Of a DNA stretch of 64,000 nt, positions 17,540-26,165 are shown in pieces. The position numbers and the translations under genes were made by a program. Under the pieces are notes generated by a model. It saw only the letters and a list, made by a program, of their open reading frames with translations. It did not search any database and had not been told where the DNA came from. The stretch covers positions 124,001-188,000 of the forward strand of contig JABLXX010000006.1 of assembly GCA_013177825.1 (NCBI GenBank). The letters run 5' to 3'. The DNA comes from Syntrophaceae bacterium (lineage in GTDB: Bacteria; Desulfobacterota; Syntrophia; Syntrophales; PHBD01). The first letter of the stretch is position 1, and each line of letters starts with the position of its first letter.

Positions 17540-20500
17540 ATGGGAGACGAAAAAAAAACAAAAAAACAACTGATCGAAGAAAACATCCAGCTTCGCCGTC
17601 AGATCGAAGCGTTGAAGAAAAGGGCGATTCCCGGCGGCAGGGAGTTGGAAGAAATTCTGAGGGAAAGCGAAGACAAGTATCTTGCCCTGGTGGAAAAGGT
17701 GAATGAGGGCATCATCATTGTTCAGGATGAGCGCTTCATCTTCGTTAACCGGAAAATGTCCGATCTTCTGGGGATCCCGGTTGACGACCTGATCGGCAAG
17801 CGGGTCTTCGACTACATCTGGCCGGACGACCGGGAGAGGATCGCCGCGAATTACACAAGGCGACTTGGGGGAGAAGAAGTCGATTCCTCGTATGAACTCC
17901 GGATCAAAGGGGCGGGAGGAACATTGAAATGGGTGACCTTGTCGGTCTCTCTGGTCAAATGGAACGGCAGGCCCGCAACACTGAACCTGATCACCGACAT
18001 CACCGAACGCAAGGTGGCCGAAAATAACCTTCGTCTCAGCGAGTTGAAATTTCGCGCTGTAACGGAAAGTTCCTCCACAGCCATTTTTCTGATTCAGGAT
18101 AGAACGTATACATACATCAATCCGGCCTTCGAGACCATGACCGGCTATACCATGGATGACCTTGCCGACATGAGCTTCTGGGATTTCATCCACCCTGATG
18201 ATCAGGAACTGGTAAAAACCAGGGGGCTCAGCCGTTTGAAAGGGGAAAACCCTCAAGCAAGGTATGAATTCAAAATCATTACAAAAAGCGGAAAAGAAAA
18301 GTGGGTGGATTTCTCTGCGACAGCCATCCGGTTGAATGACATACCGACGATTGTCGGATCGTCGACGGACATCACCGAACGCAAGGCAGCGGAGGGAAAA
18401 CTAAGGGAAAATGAACAGTTTCTTGCCAGCCTGATCGATAACAGCGGCGCCCTCGTCTATGTGAAGGACATGGATGGCCGCTATCTTCTCATCAACCGGA
18501 AGTGGGAGCAGGTGACCGGATGGATGCGCAGGGTGGTCCTGGGCAGGACGGATGATGAATTGTTTCCCGGTGCCGTCGGCCGTCAGTTTCGCGTGAATGA
18601 CCTTGCAGTCATGCACTCCGGGACCACAATGGAACTGGAAGAGGTTCTTGAAGACGAGAAAAGCAAACGCTTTTTTCATTCCATCAAGTTTCCCATGCGG
18701 GACAAGAACGGCGCCGTATCGGGCCTGTGCGGAATGACCACGGAAATCACGGAGCGCAAGGCGGCCGAGCAGGCCCTGCAGGAAAGCGAGTTTCGCTGGA
18801 AGTTTGCCCTCGAAGGAGCGGGAGACGGCATCTGGGATTGGGATCTCCAGACAAACAGGGTCTTTTATTCGCTGCAGTGGAAGACGATTCTCGGCTATGG
18901 GGAAGCCGAAATCGGCGACGGTCTGGATGAATGGGAAAGACGCGTCCATCCTGACGATCTCAAGGGCTGCTGGGAAAATCTGGAGAGGCACTTCTTAGGG
19001 GAAAGCGCCATCTACCAAAAGGAACACCGGCTTCTTTGCAAGAATGGAGAATACAAGTGGATCCTTGCCCGGGGAAAGGTCATCCAGCGGGCCGATGACG
19101 GCAAGCCTCTCCGCATCATCGGCACCCATACCGATATCAATGAGCAAAAACGGATAGAGGAGACGCTGCGGGAAACCGAAGAAAGATTCCGGCTGATTAC
19201 GGAAAATGCCCACGACACCGTATGGCTCATGGACGTGAACCTCCGGACGACCTGGATCTCCTCATCCGTCAAGAAGACGCGCGGTTTCACTCTGGAAGAG
19301 TTGCAGGCCCTTCCCCTGGATCGGCACCTGACAACACCATCTCTCCGGCTTGCCCTCGATCTGATCGAGAAAAATCTCACGCCGGAAAGACTCGCCGATC
19401 CGCGGGAAGAAATGACGATCTCAGCGGAACTGGAATTTTACCGCAAGGATGGCTCCACCTTCTGGGCCGACACGGTCATCACGCTGCTCCGGGACGGAAA
19501 CAGAAACCCGGCCGGTTTCCTGGGTCTTTCCAGGGACACCACCGAGCGCCGGCGAATGGAAGAAGAATTGCGGAAAACCGGAGAGAATTATCGACGCCTG
19601 TTTGAAAGTGCAGGAGAGGGAATCATGATCGTCCAGGGCGAGGTGATTCGCCTCGCCAATCCCGCTCTTGTGAAAATTCTGGGATACAGACCAGATACGC
19701 TGATGGAGCGGCCGTTCGTTTCCTTCATACATCCGGATGACCGCACCATGGTCCTCGGCCGCCACCTGAGGAGGATGAAGGGAGAGGACGTCGAAACGGG
19801 ATATACTTTCAGAGCCATTACAGCGGACGGCAATGAAAAGTGGCTGGAAATTCATTCCCAGATCATTTCCTGGGAAGGCGCCCCCGCCTCCCTGAGTTTC
19901 GTCATGGACATCACCGCGCGCAAGCGGATGGAAGAAGAGCTGCAGGAATCGCAAAGAAGACTGGGAGACATCATCGACTTTCTTCCCGACGCCACCCTGG
20001 TCATCGACAGGGAGGGCAGGGTCATCGCCTGGAACCGGGCGATGGAAGCCATGACGGGAATCAGGCAGGACAGCATGCTCGGCAAAGGGGATCGGGCCTA
20101 TTCCATCCCGTTCTATGGCGACAGAAGGGCGATCCTGATCGATCTGGCCCTCAAGCCGGATCCTGAACGGGAAAAGCAATACACGTCCATTCGCAGACAG
20201 GGAGATACGATCTTCGGCGAAGCCTACACCAGGAATCTGCCGCCTGGAAACATTCATCTTTCCGCAACGGCCTCCGTCCTTCGCGATTCCAGGGGCGAGA
20301 TTATCGCCGCGATCGAGTGCGTCCGCGACAACACGGAGCGCAAGCGTATGGAAGAGCGCCTGGCGAGGGCCGAGAAGATGGAGGCTCTGGGCACGCTGGC
20401 CGGCGGTGTGGCCCACGACCTTAACAACGTGCTGGGCGTATTGGTCGGGTATTCGGAATTACTGGCGGAGAAGCTGCCCCTGGGTGGCCAGATGAGGAGA

Positions 20501-21508
20501 TATGCCGACAACATCCTCCAATCCGGCGTCAAGGGGGCGGCCATCATCCAGGATCTCCTGACGCTGGCCAGGCGCGGCGTAGCCGTCTCCGAGGTGGTCG
20601 ATCTGAACAAGGTGGTGAGGGATTATCTCAAGACACCGGAGTATGAAAAACTGATGTCCGATCACGGGCAAGTGATCTGCCGGTCGGAGCTGGCGGGAGA
20701 CCTGCTGTACATCCATGGATCTCCGGTTCACCTCGCCAAGACGGTCATGAATCTGGTCGCAAATGCCGCAGAGGCCATCTCCGGCAAGGGAATCGTGACA
20801 ATCCGAACGGAGAATCGCTACCTGGATCAGCCCATCAGCGGATACGACGACGTGCAGGAAGGGGATTACGTCGTTCTGACGGTAACCGATACGGGAAAAG
20901 GCATTGCCGAAAGGGACATTGCGAAAATTTTCGAACCCTTCTACTCGAAGAAGGTCATGGGAAGAAGCGGGACCGGGCTGGGACTGGCCGTTGTCTGGGG
21001 TACCGTCAAGGATCACAGCGGATACATCGACGTGAAGAGCGAGGAAGATGCGGGAACAATCTTCACCCTCTATTTTCCCGTGACCCGGGAAGAACCGGCG
21101 GCTCCCGAAAAAACGGCGGCCGTTGCCACCTATGCGGGTAAAGGCGAATTCATTCTGGTCGTGGATGATGTGAAGGAGCAACGGGAATTGGCCGCCAGCA
21201 TGCTCGGGCGTCTCGGCTATCGTGTTGAAGCTGTTTCCAGCGGGGAAGAGGTGATAACGTACCTTCGCCGCAAAACAGCGGATCTCGTTGTACTGGATAT
21301 GATCATGGATCCCGGGATGGACGGAATGGAGACGTATCGGAAGATCCTGGAGATCAATCCGAAGCAGAAAGCGATCATCGTCAGCGGATTCTCGGAGACG
21401 GATCGGGTCAGGGAAACCCAGCAGCTCGGCGCCGGCGCATTTGTCCGGAAGCCTTACATCATGGAAAAGATCGGCCTTGCCGTCCGGCGGGAACTGGATC
21501 GGAAATAA
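17540..21508 (+). CDS. multi-PAS hybrid sensor histidine kinase/response regulator
   Basis: 1322 residues with no obvious TM segment, so probably cytoplasmic. After a short coiled coil there are about seven successive PAS/PAC units (roughly residues 44-155, 165-280, 292-405, 415-535, 545-660, 675-785 and 800-925), several closing with D-I-T-E-R-K. The kinase core follows: H-box LAGGVAHDLNNVLG with His959, N-box NLVANAAEAI, G-boxes DTGKGI and GTGLGLAVV. A receiver domain at the C-terminus carries VVDD and the phosphoacceptor Asp1253 in VVLDMIMDP. No output regulator is adjacent, so it likely feeds a remote phosphorelay. ATG with AGGGAG upstream. Confidence 0.93.
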   Translation: MGDEKKTKKQLIEENIQLRRQIEALKKRAIPGGRELEEILRESEDKYLALVEKVNEGIIIVQDERFIFVNRKMSDLLGIPVDDLIGKRVFDYIWPDDRERIAANYTRRLGGEEVDSSYELRIKGAGGTLKWVTLSVSLVKWNGRPATLNLITDITERKVAENNLRLSELKFRAVTESSSTAIFLIQDRTYTYINPAFETMTGYTMDDLADMSFWDFIHPDDQELVKTRGLSRLKGENPQARYEFKIITKSGKEKWVDFSATAIRLNDIPTIVGSSTDITERKAAEGKLRENEQFLASLIDNSGALVYVKDMDGRYLLINRKWEQVTGWMRRVVLGRTDDELFPGAVGRQFRVNDLAVMHSGTTMELEEVLEDEKSKRFFHSIKFPMRDKNGAVSGLCGMTTEITERKAAEQALQESEFRWKFALEGAGDGIWDWDLQTNRVFYSLQWKTILGYGEAEIGDGLDEWERRVHPDDLKGCWENLERHFLGESAIYQKEHRLLCKNGEYKWILARGKVIQRADDGKPLRIIGTHTDINEQKRIEETLRETEERFRLITENAHDTVWLMDVNLRTTWISSSVKKTRGFTLEELQALPLDRHLTTPSLRLALDLIEKNLTPERLADPREEMTISAELEFYRKDGSTFWADTVITLLRDGNRNPAGFLGLSRDTTERRRMEEELRKTGENYRRLFESAGEGIMIVQGEVIRLANPALVKILGYRPDTLMERPFVSFIHPDDRTMVLGRHLRRMKGEDVETGYTFRAITADGNEKWLEIHSQIISWEGAPASLSFVMDITARKRMEEELQESQRRLGDIIDFLPDATLVIDREGRVIAWNRAMEAMTGIRQDSMLGKGDRAYSIPFYGDRRAILIDLALKPDPEREKQYTSIRRQGDTIFGEAYTRNLPPGNIHLSATASVLRDSRGEIIAAIECVRDNTERKRMEERLARAEKMEALGTLAGGVAHDLNNVLGVLVGYSELLAEKLPLGGQMRRYADNILQSGVKGAAIIQDLLTLARRGVAVSEVVDLNKVVRDYLKTPEYEKLMSDHGQVICRSELAGDLLYIHGSPVHLAKTVMNLVANAAEAISGKGIVTIRTENRYLDQPISGYDDVQEGDYVVLTVTDTGKGIAERDIAKIFEPFYSKKVMGRSGTGLGLAVVWGTVKDHSGYIDVKSEEDAGTIFTLYFPVTREEPAAPEKTAAVATYAGKGEFILVVDDVKEQRELAASMLGRLGYRVEAVSSGEEVITYLRRKTADLVVLDMIMDPGMDGMETYRKILEINPKQKAIIVSGFSETDRVRETQQLGAGAFVRKPYIMEKIGLAVRRELDRK

Positions 21509-21516
21509 GAGGGCGG

Positions 21517-22290
21517 TTATTTCCGGATCACGAGCAGGATGTCATCCTGCCTGAGACGATACCCTTCCGGCGTTTTATGGCGAGCCTCGAAGTACTTCCG
21601 GATCTCGTCCTCATGACGCCGGTAATTCCTGTCGATCAGGAGGAAGAGGCCGATGGAGACCATGTCTTCCAGATTCTCCGTGAAGATTTCGTTGATAAAA
21701 TACCGGACCTCGACGGACTCATCGCCGTATTTCCGAATCAACTCCCCCCATAAACCGAGGATATTGACGTCATATTGGGCAAAGCGGCTGAAGAATTCCG
21801 CAACCTCTCCGATGGGCGATTGAATGACAATGGCGATGCGGCCGCCGGGCTCCAAGTGATCGTGCATTTTTTCGATCGTGGCGAGCCACGTCCCCTCCGG
21901 AACGTAGTACAGGACATGGGAACAGAGAATGAATTCGAATCGCTCCGCTCCGAGGTCGACATTGTCCCACCGATCGTTGATCACCCGGAAGGTGGGGCAT
22001 CTGCGCCGGAGGCGATGCGCCTGCAGTTCGTTCGGCTCCACGACAGTCGTCGATTCAAAGGACGAAGAAACCGGGATGGTCAGGTCCCCGCCGCCGGCGC
22101 CGATGTCCAGGAACGACCGGCGCTGATTCAGATCCGCAATCAGCTCACCGATCTTGACCAGCTCAATCCCCTTTTCCGTGCAGGACTGGACAAAAAGTGA
22201 AAGCTGACGCAGATATTCCCCGTCCTCTTCCATCTCGATGGATGGATCCCTGTAGATATTCTTCGGGGGAGCGTCGGTCGGCACGGCCAT
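21517..22290 (-). CDS. SAM-dependent class I methyltransferase
   Basis: 257 residues from the ATG at 22290, preceded by AAGGA (a TTG four codons upstream has no better site). Motif I FLDIGAGGGDLTIP binds SAM; the acidic loop VVEPNE and the post-motif FEFILCSHVLYYV complete the Rossmann-like core. The C-terminal part is helical and acidic. The substrate cannot be inferred. It converges on the hybrid kinase gene with 8 bases between stops. Confidence 0.8.
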   Translation of the reverse strand: MAVPTDAPPKNIYRDPSIEMEEDGEYLRQLSLFVQSCTEKGIELVKIGELIADLNQRRSFLDIGAGGGDLTIPVSSSFESTTVVEPNELQAHRLRRRCPTFRVINDRWDNVDLGAERFEFILCSHVLYYVPEGTWLATIEKMHDHLEPGGRIAIVIQSPIGEVAEFFSRFAQYDVNILGLWGELIRKYGDESVEVRYFINEIFTENLEDMVSIGLFLLIDRNYRRHEDEIRKYFEARHKTPEGYRLRQDDILLVIRK

Positions 22291-22432
22291 GACATCCTTC
22301 AACCATGATTCAAACGTGATTTTTCATACCACAGGTCGAAAGATAATTCCGCCGATTTGGGGGCTTGACGGGAAACCGAAGCAGCAGAAAGGCGAGAGAG
22401 GATCCATTGTTTGTTAACGGTCCAGGGATATA

Positions 22433-22470
22433 AAAGAAGGGAGCCATTCCGTCGGGAGGCTCCCTTCTTT
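22433..22470 (-). terminator. strong intrinsic terminator
   Basis: Perfect 13-bp arms AAAGAAGGGAGCC / GGCTCCCTTCTTT around a 12-base loop. It lies about 90 bases after the flavoprotein stop on the minus strand and before the methyltransferase gene, so it insulates the two; symmetric A/T ends would allow it to work in both directions. Confidence 0.8.
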
Positions 22471-22562
22471 GCGGAAGTACGAACCCGATCCAGACTTTTC
22501 AGCCTGGCCGGTCCCATCGCAGGGCGTGTTTCTCCGTCACAGGCCCGGAACATGCCCGCAAC

Positions 22563-23123
22563 TCAGCTTGTCAAAAGGGCCTTCCCCGCTGCATAGGCCT
22601 TCCCCATGATCCCGTCTTTCTTCATGACATCCCCAGGATCCGCCATACCGGCCGCAACGATGGTATCCTGAATGTTGAAGCCGAGCATCGAAAGAATGGC
22701 CTTGTTCGTGTCAAAGGAGTTCTGGAATATCTCCGGTGCCGGCTGCCCCTGGGCATAGATCATCAGGGTCTTCTTCCCATTCCCCAACCGGTGCGAGAAA
22801 TCCGGATTCATAAAGGCATAAAGCCGGTCCACGAAGAGCTTTGTCTGCCCGGTCATCTGGAGCATGTAAACCGGGGAGCCGATCACGACGGCATCGGCGC
22901 TTTCGATCTCCTGGTACAGCACAGCCATGTCGTCCTTCAGGGCACATTTCGCCTCGGGCTTTTTGCAGGTCCTGCATCCCTGGCAGCCCCGGATCTGCAT
23001 CTCGTTCAGGTAGAAAACCTTCGTCTCCGAACCGTCTTCCTGCATCCCGCGAAGCGCCTCATTCACAAGCATTGACGTGTTCCCCGTCTTTCGCGGACTT
23101 CCGATAATACCGATCGCCTTCAT
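22563..23123 (-). CDS. iron-sulfur flavoprotein / NADPH-dependent FMN reductase family
   Basis: 186 residues. The flavodoxin-like FMN phosphate loop is GSPRKTGNTS near the N-terminus, followed by a cysteine cluster C-x2-C-x2-C and a fourth Cys (GCQGCRTCKKPEAKC, about residues 47-61). This is the pattern of archaeal-type iron-sulfur flavoproteins, which handle single electrons or detoxify O2 and peroxide in anaerobes. GSPVYMLQMTGQTKLFVDR is the conserved flavin/substrate loop. It is divergent from nothing and lies directly downstream of a tetR gene; both promoters carry the same operator. Confidence 0.85.
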   Translation of the reverse strand: MKAIGIIGSPRKTGNTSMLVNEALRGMQEDGSETKVFYLNEMQIRGCQGCRTCKKPEAKCALKDDMAVLYQEIESADAVVIGSPVYMLQMTGQTKLFVDRLYAFMNPDFSHRLGNGKKTLMIYAQGQPAPEIFQNSFDTNKAILSMLGFNIQDTIVAAGMADPGDVMKKDGIMGKAYAAGKALLTS

Positions 23124-23144
23124 CTTTTCTTACCTCCTCGTCAT

Positions 23145-23160
23145 ATTAGACTGGTCGTCT
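23145..23160 (-). promoter_or_regulatory. TetR operator and -10 box of the flavoprotein gene
   Basis: The sequence ATTAGACTGGTCGTCT contains the inverted half-sites AGAC and GTCT around GG. On the minus strand its end forms the -10 box TAATAT about 20 bases before the start codon. The same 16-mer with one change lies in the tetR promoter. Confidence 0.7.
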
Positions 23161-23179
23161 CTCCACGGCACAAAAAAAA

Positions 23180-23767
23180 TCACCAGGCCGGGCTGAGCAG
23201 CCTCTTGATCATCGCAATGGCGTTTTCCAGGGGTTCCGTACTGTGGTCGATCTGCTTCCGCACCGAGGCGCCCTGCCAGAGGTCATAAATGAGCGCCGCC
23301 GCCGCCGTGGCATCGATATTGCGGTTGATGGATCCTTTTTCCTGCCCCTTGCGGATGCAGCGCTCGTATACCTCAAGCCACCTCTTGATCCCTTTGCTCT
23401 GTGCCGCCCGCATGTTCTCGCTCAGGTCGGAAACCTCCGATCCGAGTTTCGCGACCAGGCACAACTGCTGGCATTGATGCTCTTCATGACCGGCCCGGTA
23501 CAGGTCGAACAGAGACATGATCCTTTCAAACGGTTCCACTCGCTCATCCAGCAGAATCGTCTTGAGAAACTCCATGTGCTCGTCAAGATAGCTCTCCAGC
23601 AGCGCAACGCCGAAATCTTCCTTGGACTTGAAGTAGTGATAAAAAGACCCTTTCGGGACCCCGGCCGTGGACAGGATCTCGTTCAGGCCGACGGCGGCAT
23701 ATCCCTTCGAGAGGATGATCCCCTTCGCCGTCTGCAGAATGTGATTTTTGGTGTCCTTACCGACCAT
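23180..23767 (-). CDS. TetR/AcrR-family transcriptional repressor
   Basis: 195 residues. The N-terminal helix-turn-helix is KGYAAVGLNEILSTAGVPKGSFYHYFKSKEDF, a textbook TetR pattern; the C-terminal helical domain would bind an inducer. It is encoded just upstream of the flavoprotein gene on the same strand, and identical operator-like sequences in front of both genes suggest it represses itself and the flavoprotein. Confidence 0.92.
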   Translation of the reverse strand: MVGKDTKNHILQTAKGIILSKGYAAVGLNEILSTAGVPKGSFYHYFKSKEDFGVALLESYLDEHMEFLKTILLDERVEPFERIMSLFDLYRAGHEEHQCQQLCLVAKLGSEVSDLSENMRAAQSKGIKRWLEVYERCIRKGQEKGSINRNIDATAAAALIYDLWQGASVRKQIDHSTEPLENAIAMIKRLLSPAW

Positions 23768-23791
23768 GGCAGTCCCTTTTCGGCGCTAAAT

Positions 23792-23815
23792 ATTAGACCG
23801 GTCGTCTCCTGTCAA
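23792..23815 (-). promoter_or_regulatory. TetR operator inside the tetR promoter
   Basis: ATTAGACCGGTCGTCT (23792-23807) sits directly next to a TTGACA -35 box (23810-23815 on the minus strand) and overlaps the likely -10 region (TAATAT/TATTTA). A repressor bound here would block RNA polymerase. Confidence 0.7.
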
Positions 23816-24201
23816 GCTATTTTTTCCCATCGTTCCGATCATGCTCCCGTATCCTCCGGTCTTTCCATAGCACGCGGTCCCCGAGCGGCTGGATTGCCGG
23901 CAACCTGTTCCGATCATGAACCGATAACCGGCTCTACCTGTCGGTAGGGAGGCCTTGTCGGAGAATCCACAAGGCGTTTCGATACATCAGACAGGCATTC
24001 CTCTGATGGACAATTGCAATCCGTTGCCATATGATCCCATATGCCGTTGCAGAGCGCGACGCTGCATGCTCCGGCCCTCTCCGGCATTTGCGATTCCAAC
24101 TGCAATCGGTCTCGATCTCTGGAAGACGCCCGTCCCCTCCTTCTTCTCCGGTTTCAGAAAGCCCGTCGGCCCGGCAATCCGGACGGGCAAAGGAGGACCC
24201 G
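23808..24201. other. intergenic region between divergent genes
   Basis: About 400 bases between the tetR promoter and the DUF4124-like gene. Open frames here lack ribosome-binding sites and domain patterns. Apart from the tetR promoter and the AGGAGG before 24202 nothing specific was seen. Confidence 0.4.
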
Positions 24202-24747
24202 ATGAGATTTTTCGTCGTTATCACCGTCCTGATGGCAGCCGCCATCGGCGCCGCCGGAGAAATCTCCATCTACAAGGACAGAAAGGGGCCCGTGACCATC
24301 ACTAACGTGCCCGTTCCCGACCGGCGCGACCAAAAAGCGGCCGCCATCATTGAATATGAAGAGCTGACGGACCAGGAAAGGCGCCAGATCGAAAAGGAGA
24401 AGAAGGAGCAGGCAAAAGCGTGGCGGGAACGTCAAGCCGGAGAGGAGCGGGAATGGAAGGCCCGGATGGAGGCTGAGCGGAAAGCAGAGGAAAAAAAGAC
24501 CGGCGAGGCAGAGATCCTGAGGCTCAGAAAGGAGGTCGCTGAGGCCAGGGCGGCTGCCGATGCCGCGGCCGCCAGGGCCGCGGAGGCACTTCAGGACGCA
24601 GCGGCGGCAGGAGCGTACAGAAGAGTTCCCAAAACAGGATACAAGAAACGGCCACAGCACAAGCGAATTCGGACAAAAAGCAGGAAAGGCTCTGTTCCCG
24701 ACGGGCTCAAGAAGCGCCCTCCCAAGCAAACCGCTCCCAGGGACTGA
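24202..24747 (+). CDS. DUF4124-like secreted protein with charged coiled coil
   Basis: 181 residues from the ATG at 24202 (AGGAGG upstream). A short signal peptide (MRFFVVITVLMAAAIGAAG) is followed by EISIYKDRKGPVTITNVPVP, the DUF4124 pattern of a short beta element next to the membrane. Residues about 50-125 form a highly charged, Ala-rich coiled coil, and the tail is very basic (KTGYKKRPQHKRIRTKSRKG), perhaps binding polyanions in the envelope. Function unknown. Confidence 0.65.
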   Translation: MRFFVVITVLMAAAIGAAGEISIYKDRKGPVTITNVPVPDRRDQKAAAIIEYEELTDQERRQIEKEKKEQAKAWRERQAGEEREWKARMEAERKAEEKKTGEAEILRLRKEVAEARAAADAAAARAAEALQDAAAAGAYRRVPKTGYKKRPQHKRIRTKSRKGSVPDGLKKRPPKQTAPRD

Positions 24748-24801
24748 ATGAAAGGGAGGGAGTCCGGGCCGGCGCTTTCGAGATTTCCGGATTCTCCAGC
24801 C

Positions 24802-25683
24802 TTACTGGATCGTGATGCCAAGTTTCAGAAACGCATCCGCGACCGCGGCCCATCTCTCCTGTGACAGCCATCGATCCGAAAGGCCGTTTCCATTCCCTGC
24901 CCGATAGTGCATCTCTTCATGGGGCTGTGTGCCCCCGATCAGCACCCTGCTTGACTCGATGCAGGGCAGGCGAAACGGATCGATCACGATGCAGGCGATG
25001 TCGTCATGCTCGAACCGGCCGGCATGTTCTCCAAGAACATGGTGCAACCGGTCACCGACGCAATCCACCGGAAGGGTGATGAAAGCGTCCGATAGGCTGC
25101 CAAAGACAGACTGCCGGACGCAGAAGCGAAAGAGATCGTCGAATCCGTCGCTGTGAAGGATCACCCGGACATTCCCGCCCGCAAGACGGTGTTCGGTTAC
25201 ATCGACGATCTCCAGGCTCCGTCCCGCAAACACCATGTTACGCTCGGTCTGGAATAGAATGTCACCGCTGACCGAATCCATGGCCGTCACGGCGCTGTCA
25301 CCGCCGTGTGCCACCGTCAGGGCGATTTCACTATCATCGCCGCTGACGGCCACACAGCTGAATGTCGTTTTGTGCTGGTATTTCTGTCCCGCATAGACCC
25401 TGCGGTTGATCAGATCCTTCCAGCCCGCCGCCGAATCGGGAACACCGTCCTGCATCAATGCATCGGAAAGCCGGCAAAGAATGTCACGCGAAGCCCAGGG
25501 AAACCGCTCCGTTCCGTCCGCCAACGCAAAAACCCGATGGTGGAAGTCGAAATACAGGCAGTCGCCGTTGCCGTACCCGCTTCGGACTTTGTCCGTTCCG
25601 GTAAAGATGCCGCCGCTCAGCGCACCCTTTTGTCTCAGGATGCGCTTCGCGGCATTGATCTCGATGACCGGAGACTCTTCCAT
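24802..25683 (-). CDS. PP2C-like protein phosphatase
   Basis: 293 residues. Short metal-binding motifs of the PPM/PP2C fold can be seen in order: FALADGTERFPWA, AHGGDSAV (VGDSR-like), HSDGFDDL (TDGL-like) and HDDIACIV (DDIT-like). This suggests an Mn/Mg-dependent serine phosphatase acting in a partner-switching or similar circuit, although overall conservation is low. The gene is 3 bases from the DUF35 gene upstream on the same strand and so belongs to the thiolase operon, an unexpected neighbour. Confidence 0.65.
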   Translation of the reverse strand: MEESPVIEINAAKRILRQKGALSGGIFTGTDKVRSGYGNGDCLYFDFHHRVFALADGTERFPWASRDILCRLSDALMQDGVPDSAAGWKDLINRRVYAGQKYQHKTTFSCVAVSGDDSEIALTVAHGGDSAVTAMDSVSGDILFQTERNMVFAGRSLEIVDVTEHRLAGGNVRVILHSDGFDDLFRFCVRQSVFGSLSDAFITLPVDCVGDRLHHVLGEHAGRFEHDDIACIVIDPFRLPCIESSRVLIGGTQPHEEMHYRAGNGNGLSDRWLSQERWAAVADAFLKLGITIQ

Positions 25684-25686
25684 GAA

Positions 25687-26151
25687 TCAGTCTATGACCC
25701 TGAAGTATTCAACATCCCTTGTGTTCCCCTTGCGTTCTTGAGCGAACACCGGTTCCACACGGGCGCCGATCTTGACCTTGCTCTCATCCTCAAGATCGAT
25801 ATAGTGCTGCAGCAGCGTGTCGGCGCCATCCAGCTTGATGAACCCATAGCCGTAAGGCACCGGTTTCTGGTGCCCGGTTTCCGGATCGATGAAGGCAAAG
25901 CGCAAAATGGTGAACGTGCCGATCACACCCTTCGGGCCGACTTCGACCCAGTCATTCATTTCCACAAAACACGAGCCACAGACGCCCCGCGGCGGGATAT
26001 ACACCTTGCCGCACTTGGGGCACTTTACCCCCATGAAGCGCTTGTTGTCACGGGTTTCTGCGAAAAACTTGCTGCCGTGCATCCCTACCGCATATGCAAA
26101 AGGCTGTGACGCGTCACCGGATTCAATGATCAATTGTTCTTTTTCAGCCAT
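25687..26151 (-). CDS. DUF35 OB-fold protein with zinc ribbon (thiolase partner)
   Basis: 154 residues. The rubredoxin-like zinc ribbon KCPKCGKVYIPPRGVCGSC (about residues 43-61) is followed by an OB-fold. DUF35 proteins form complexes with thiolase-superfamily enzymes and shape or supply their CoA channel, as in BbsAB of toluene degradation, archaeal acetoacetyl-CoA thiolase/HMG-CoA synthase, and steroid Ltp2 aldolase. It lies 14 bases downstream of the thiolase-like gene that is its probable partner. Confidence 0.85.
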   Translation of the reverse strand: MAEKEQLIIESGDASQPFAYAVGMHGSKFFAETRDNKRFMGVKCPKCGKVYIPPRGVCGSCFVEMNDWVEVGPKGVIGTFTILRFAFIDPETGHQKPVPYGYGFIKLDGADTLLQHYIDLEDESKVKIGARVEPVFAQERKGNTRDVEYFRVID

Positions 26152-26165
26152 GATTCATTCACCTC

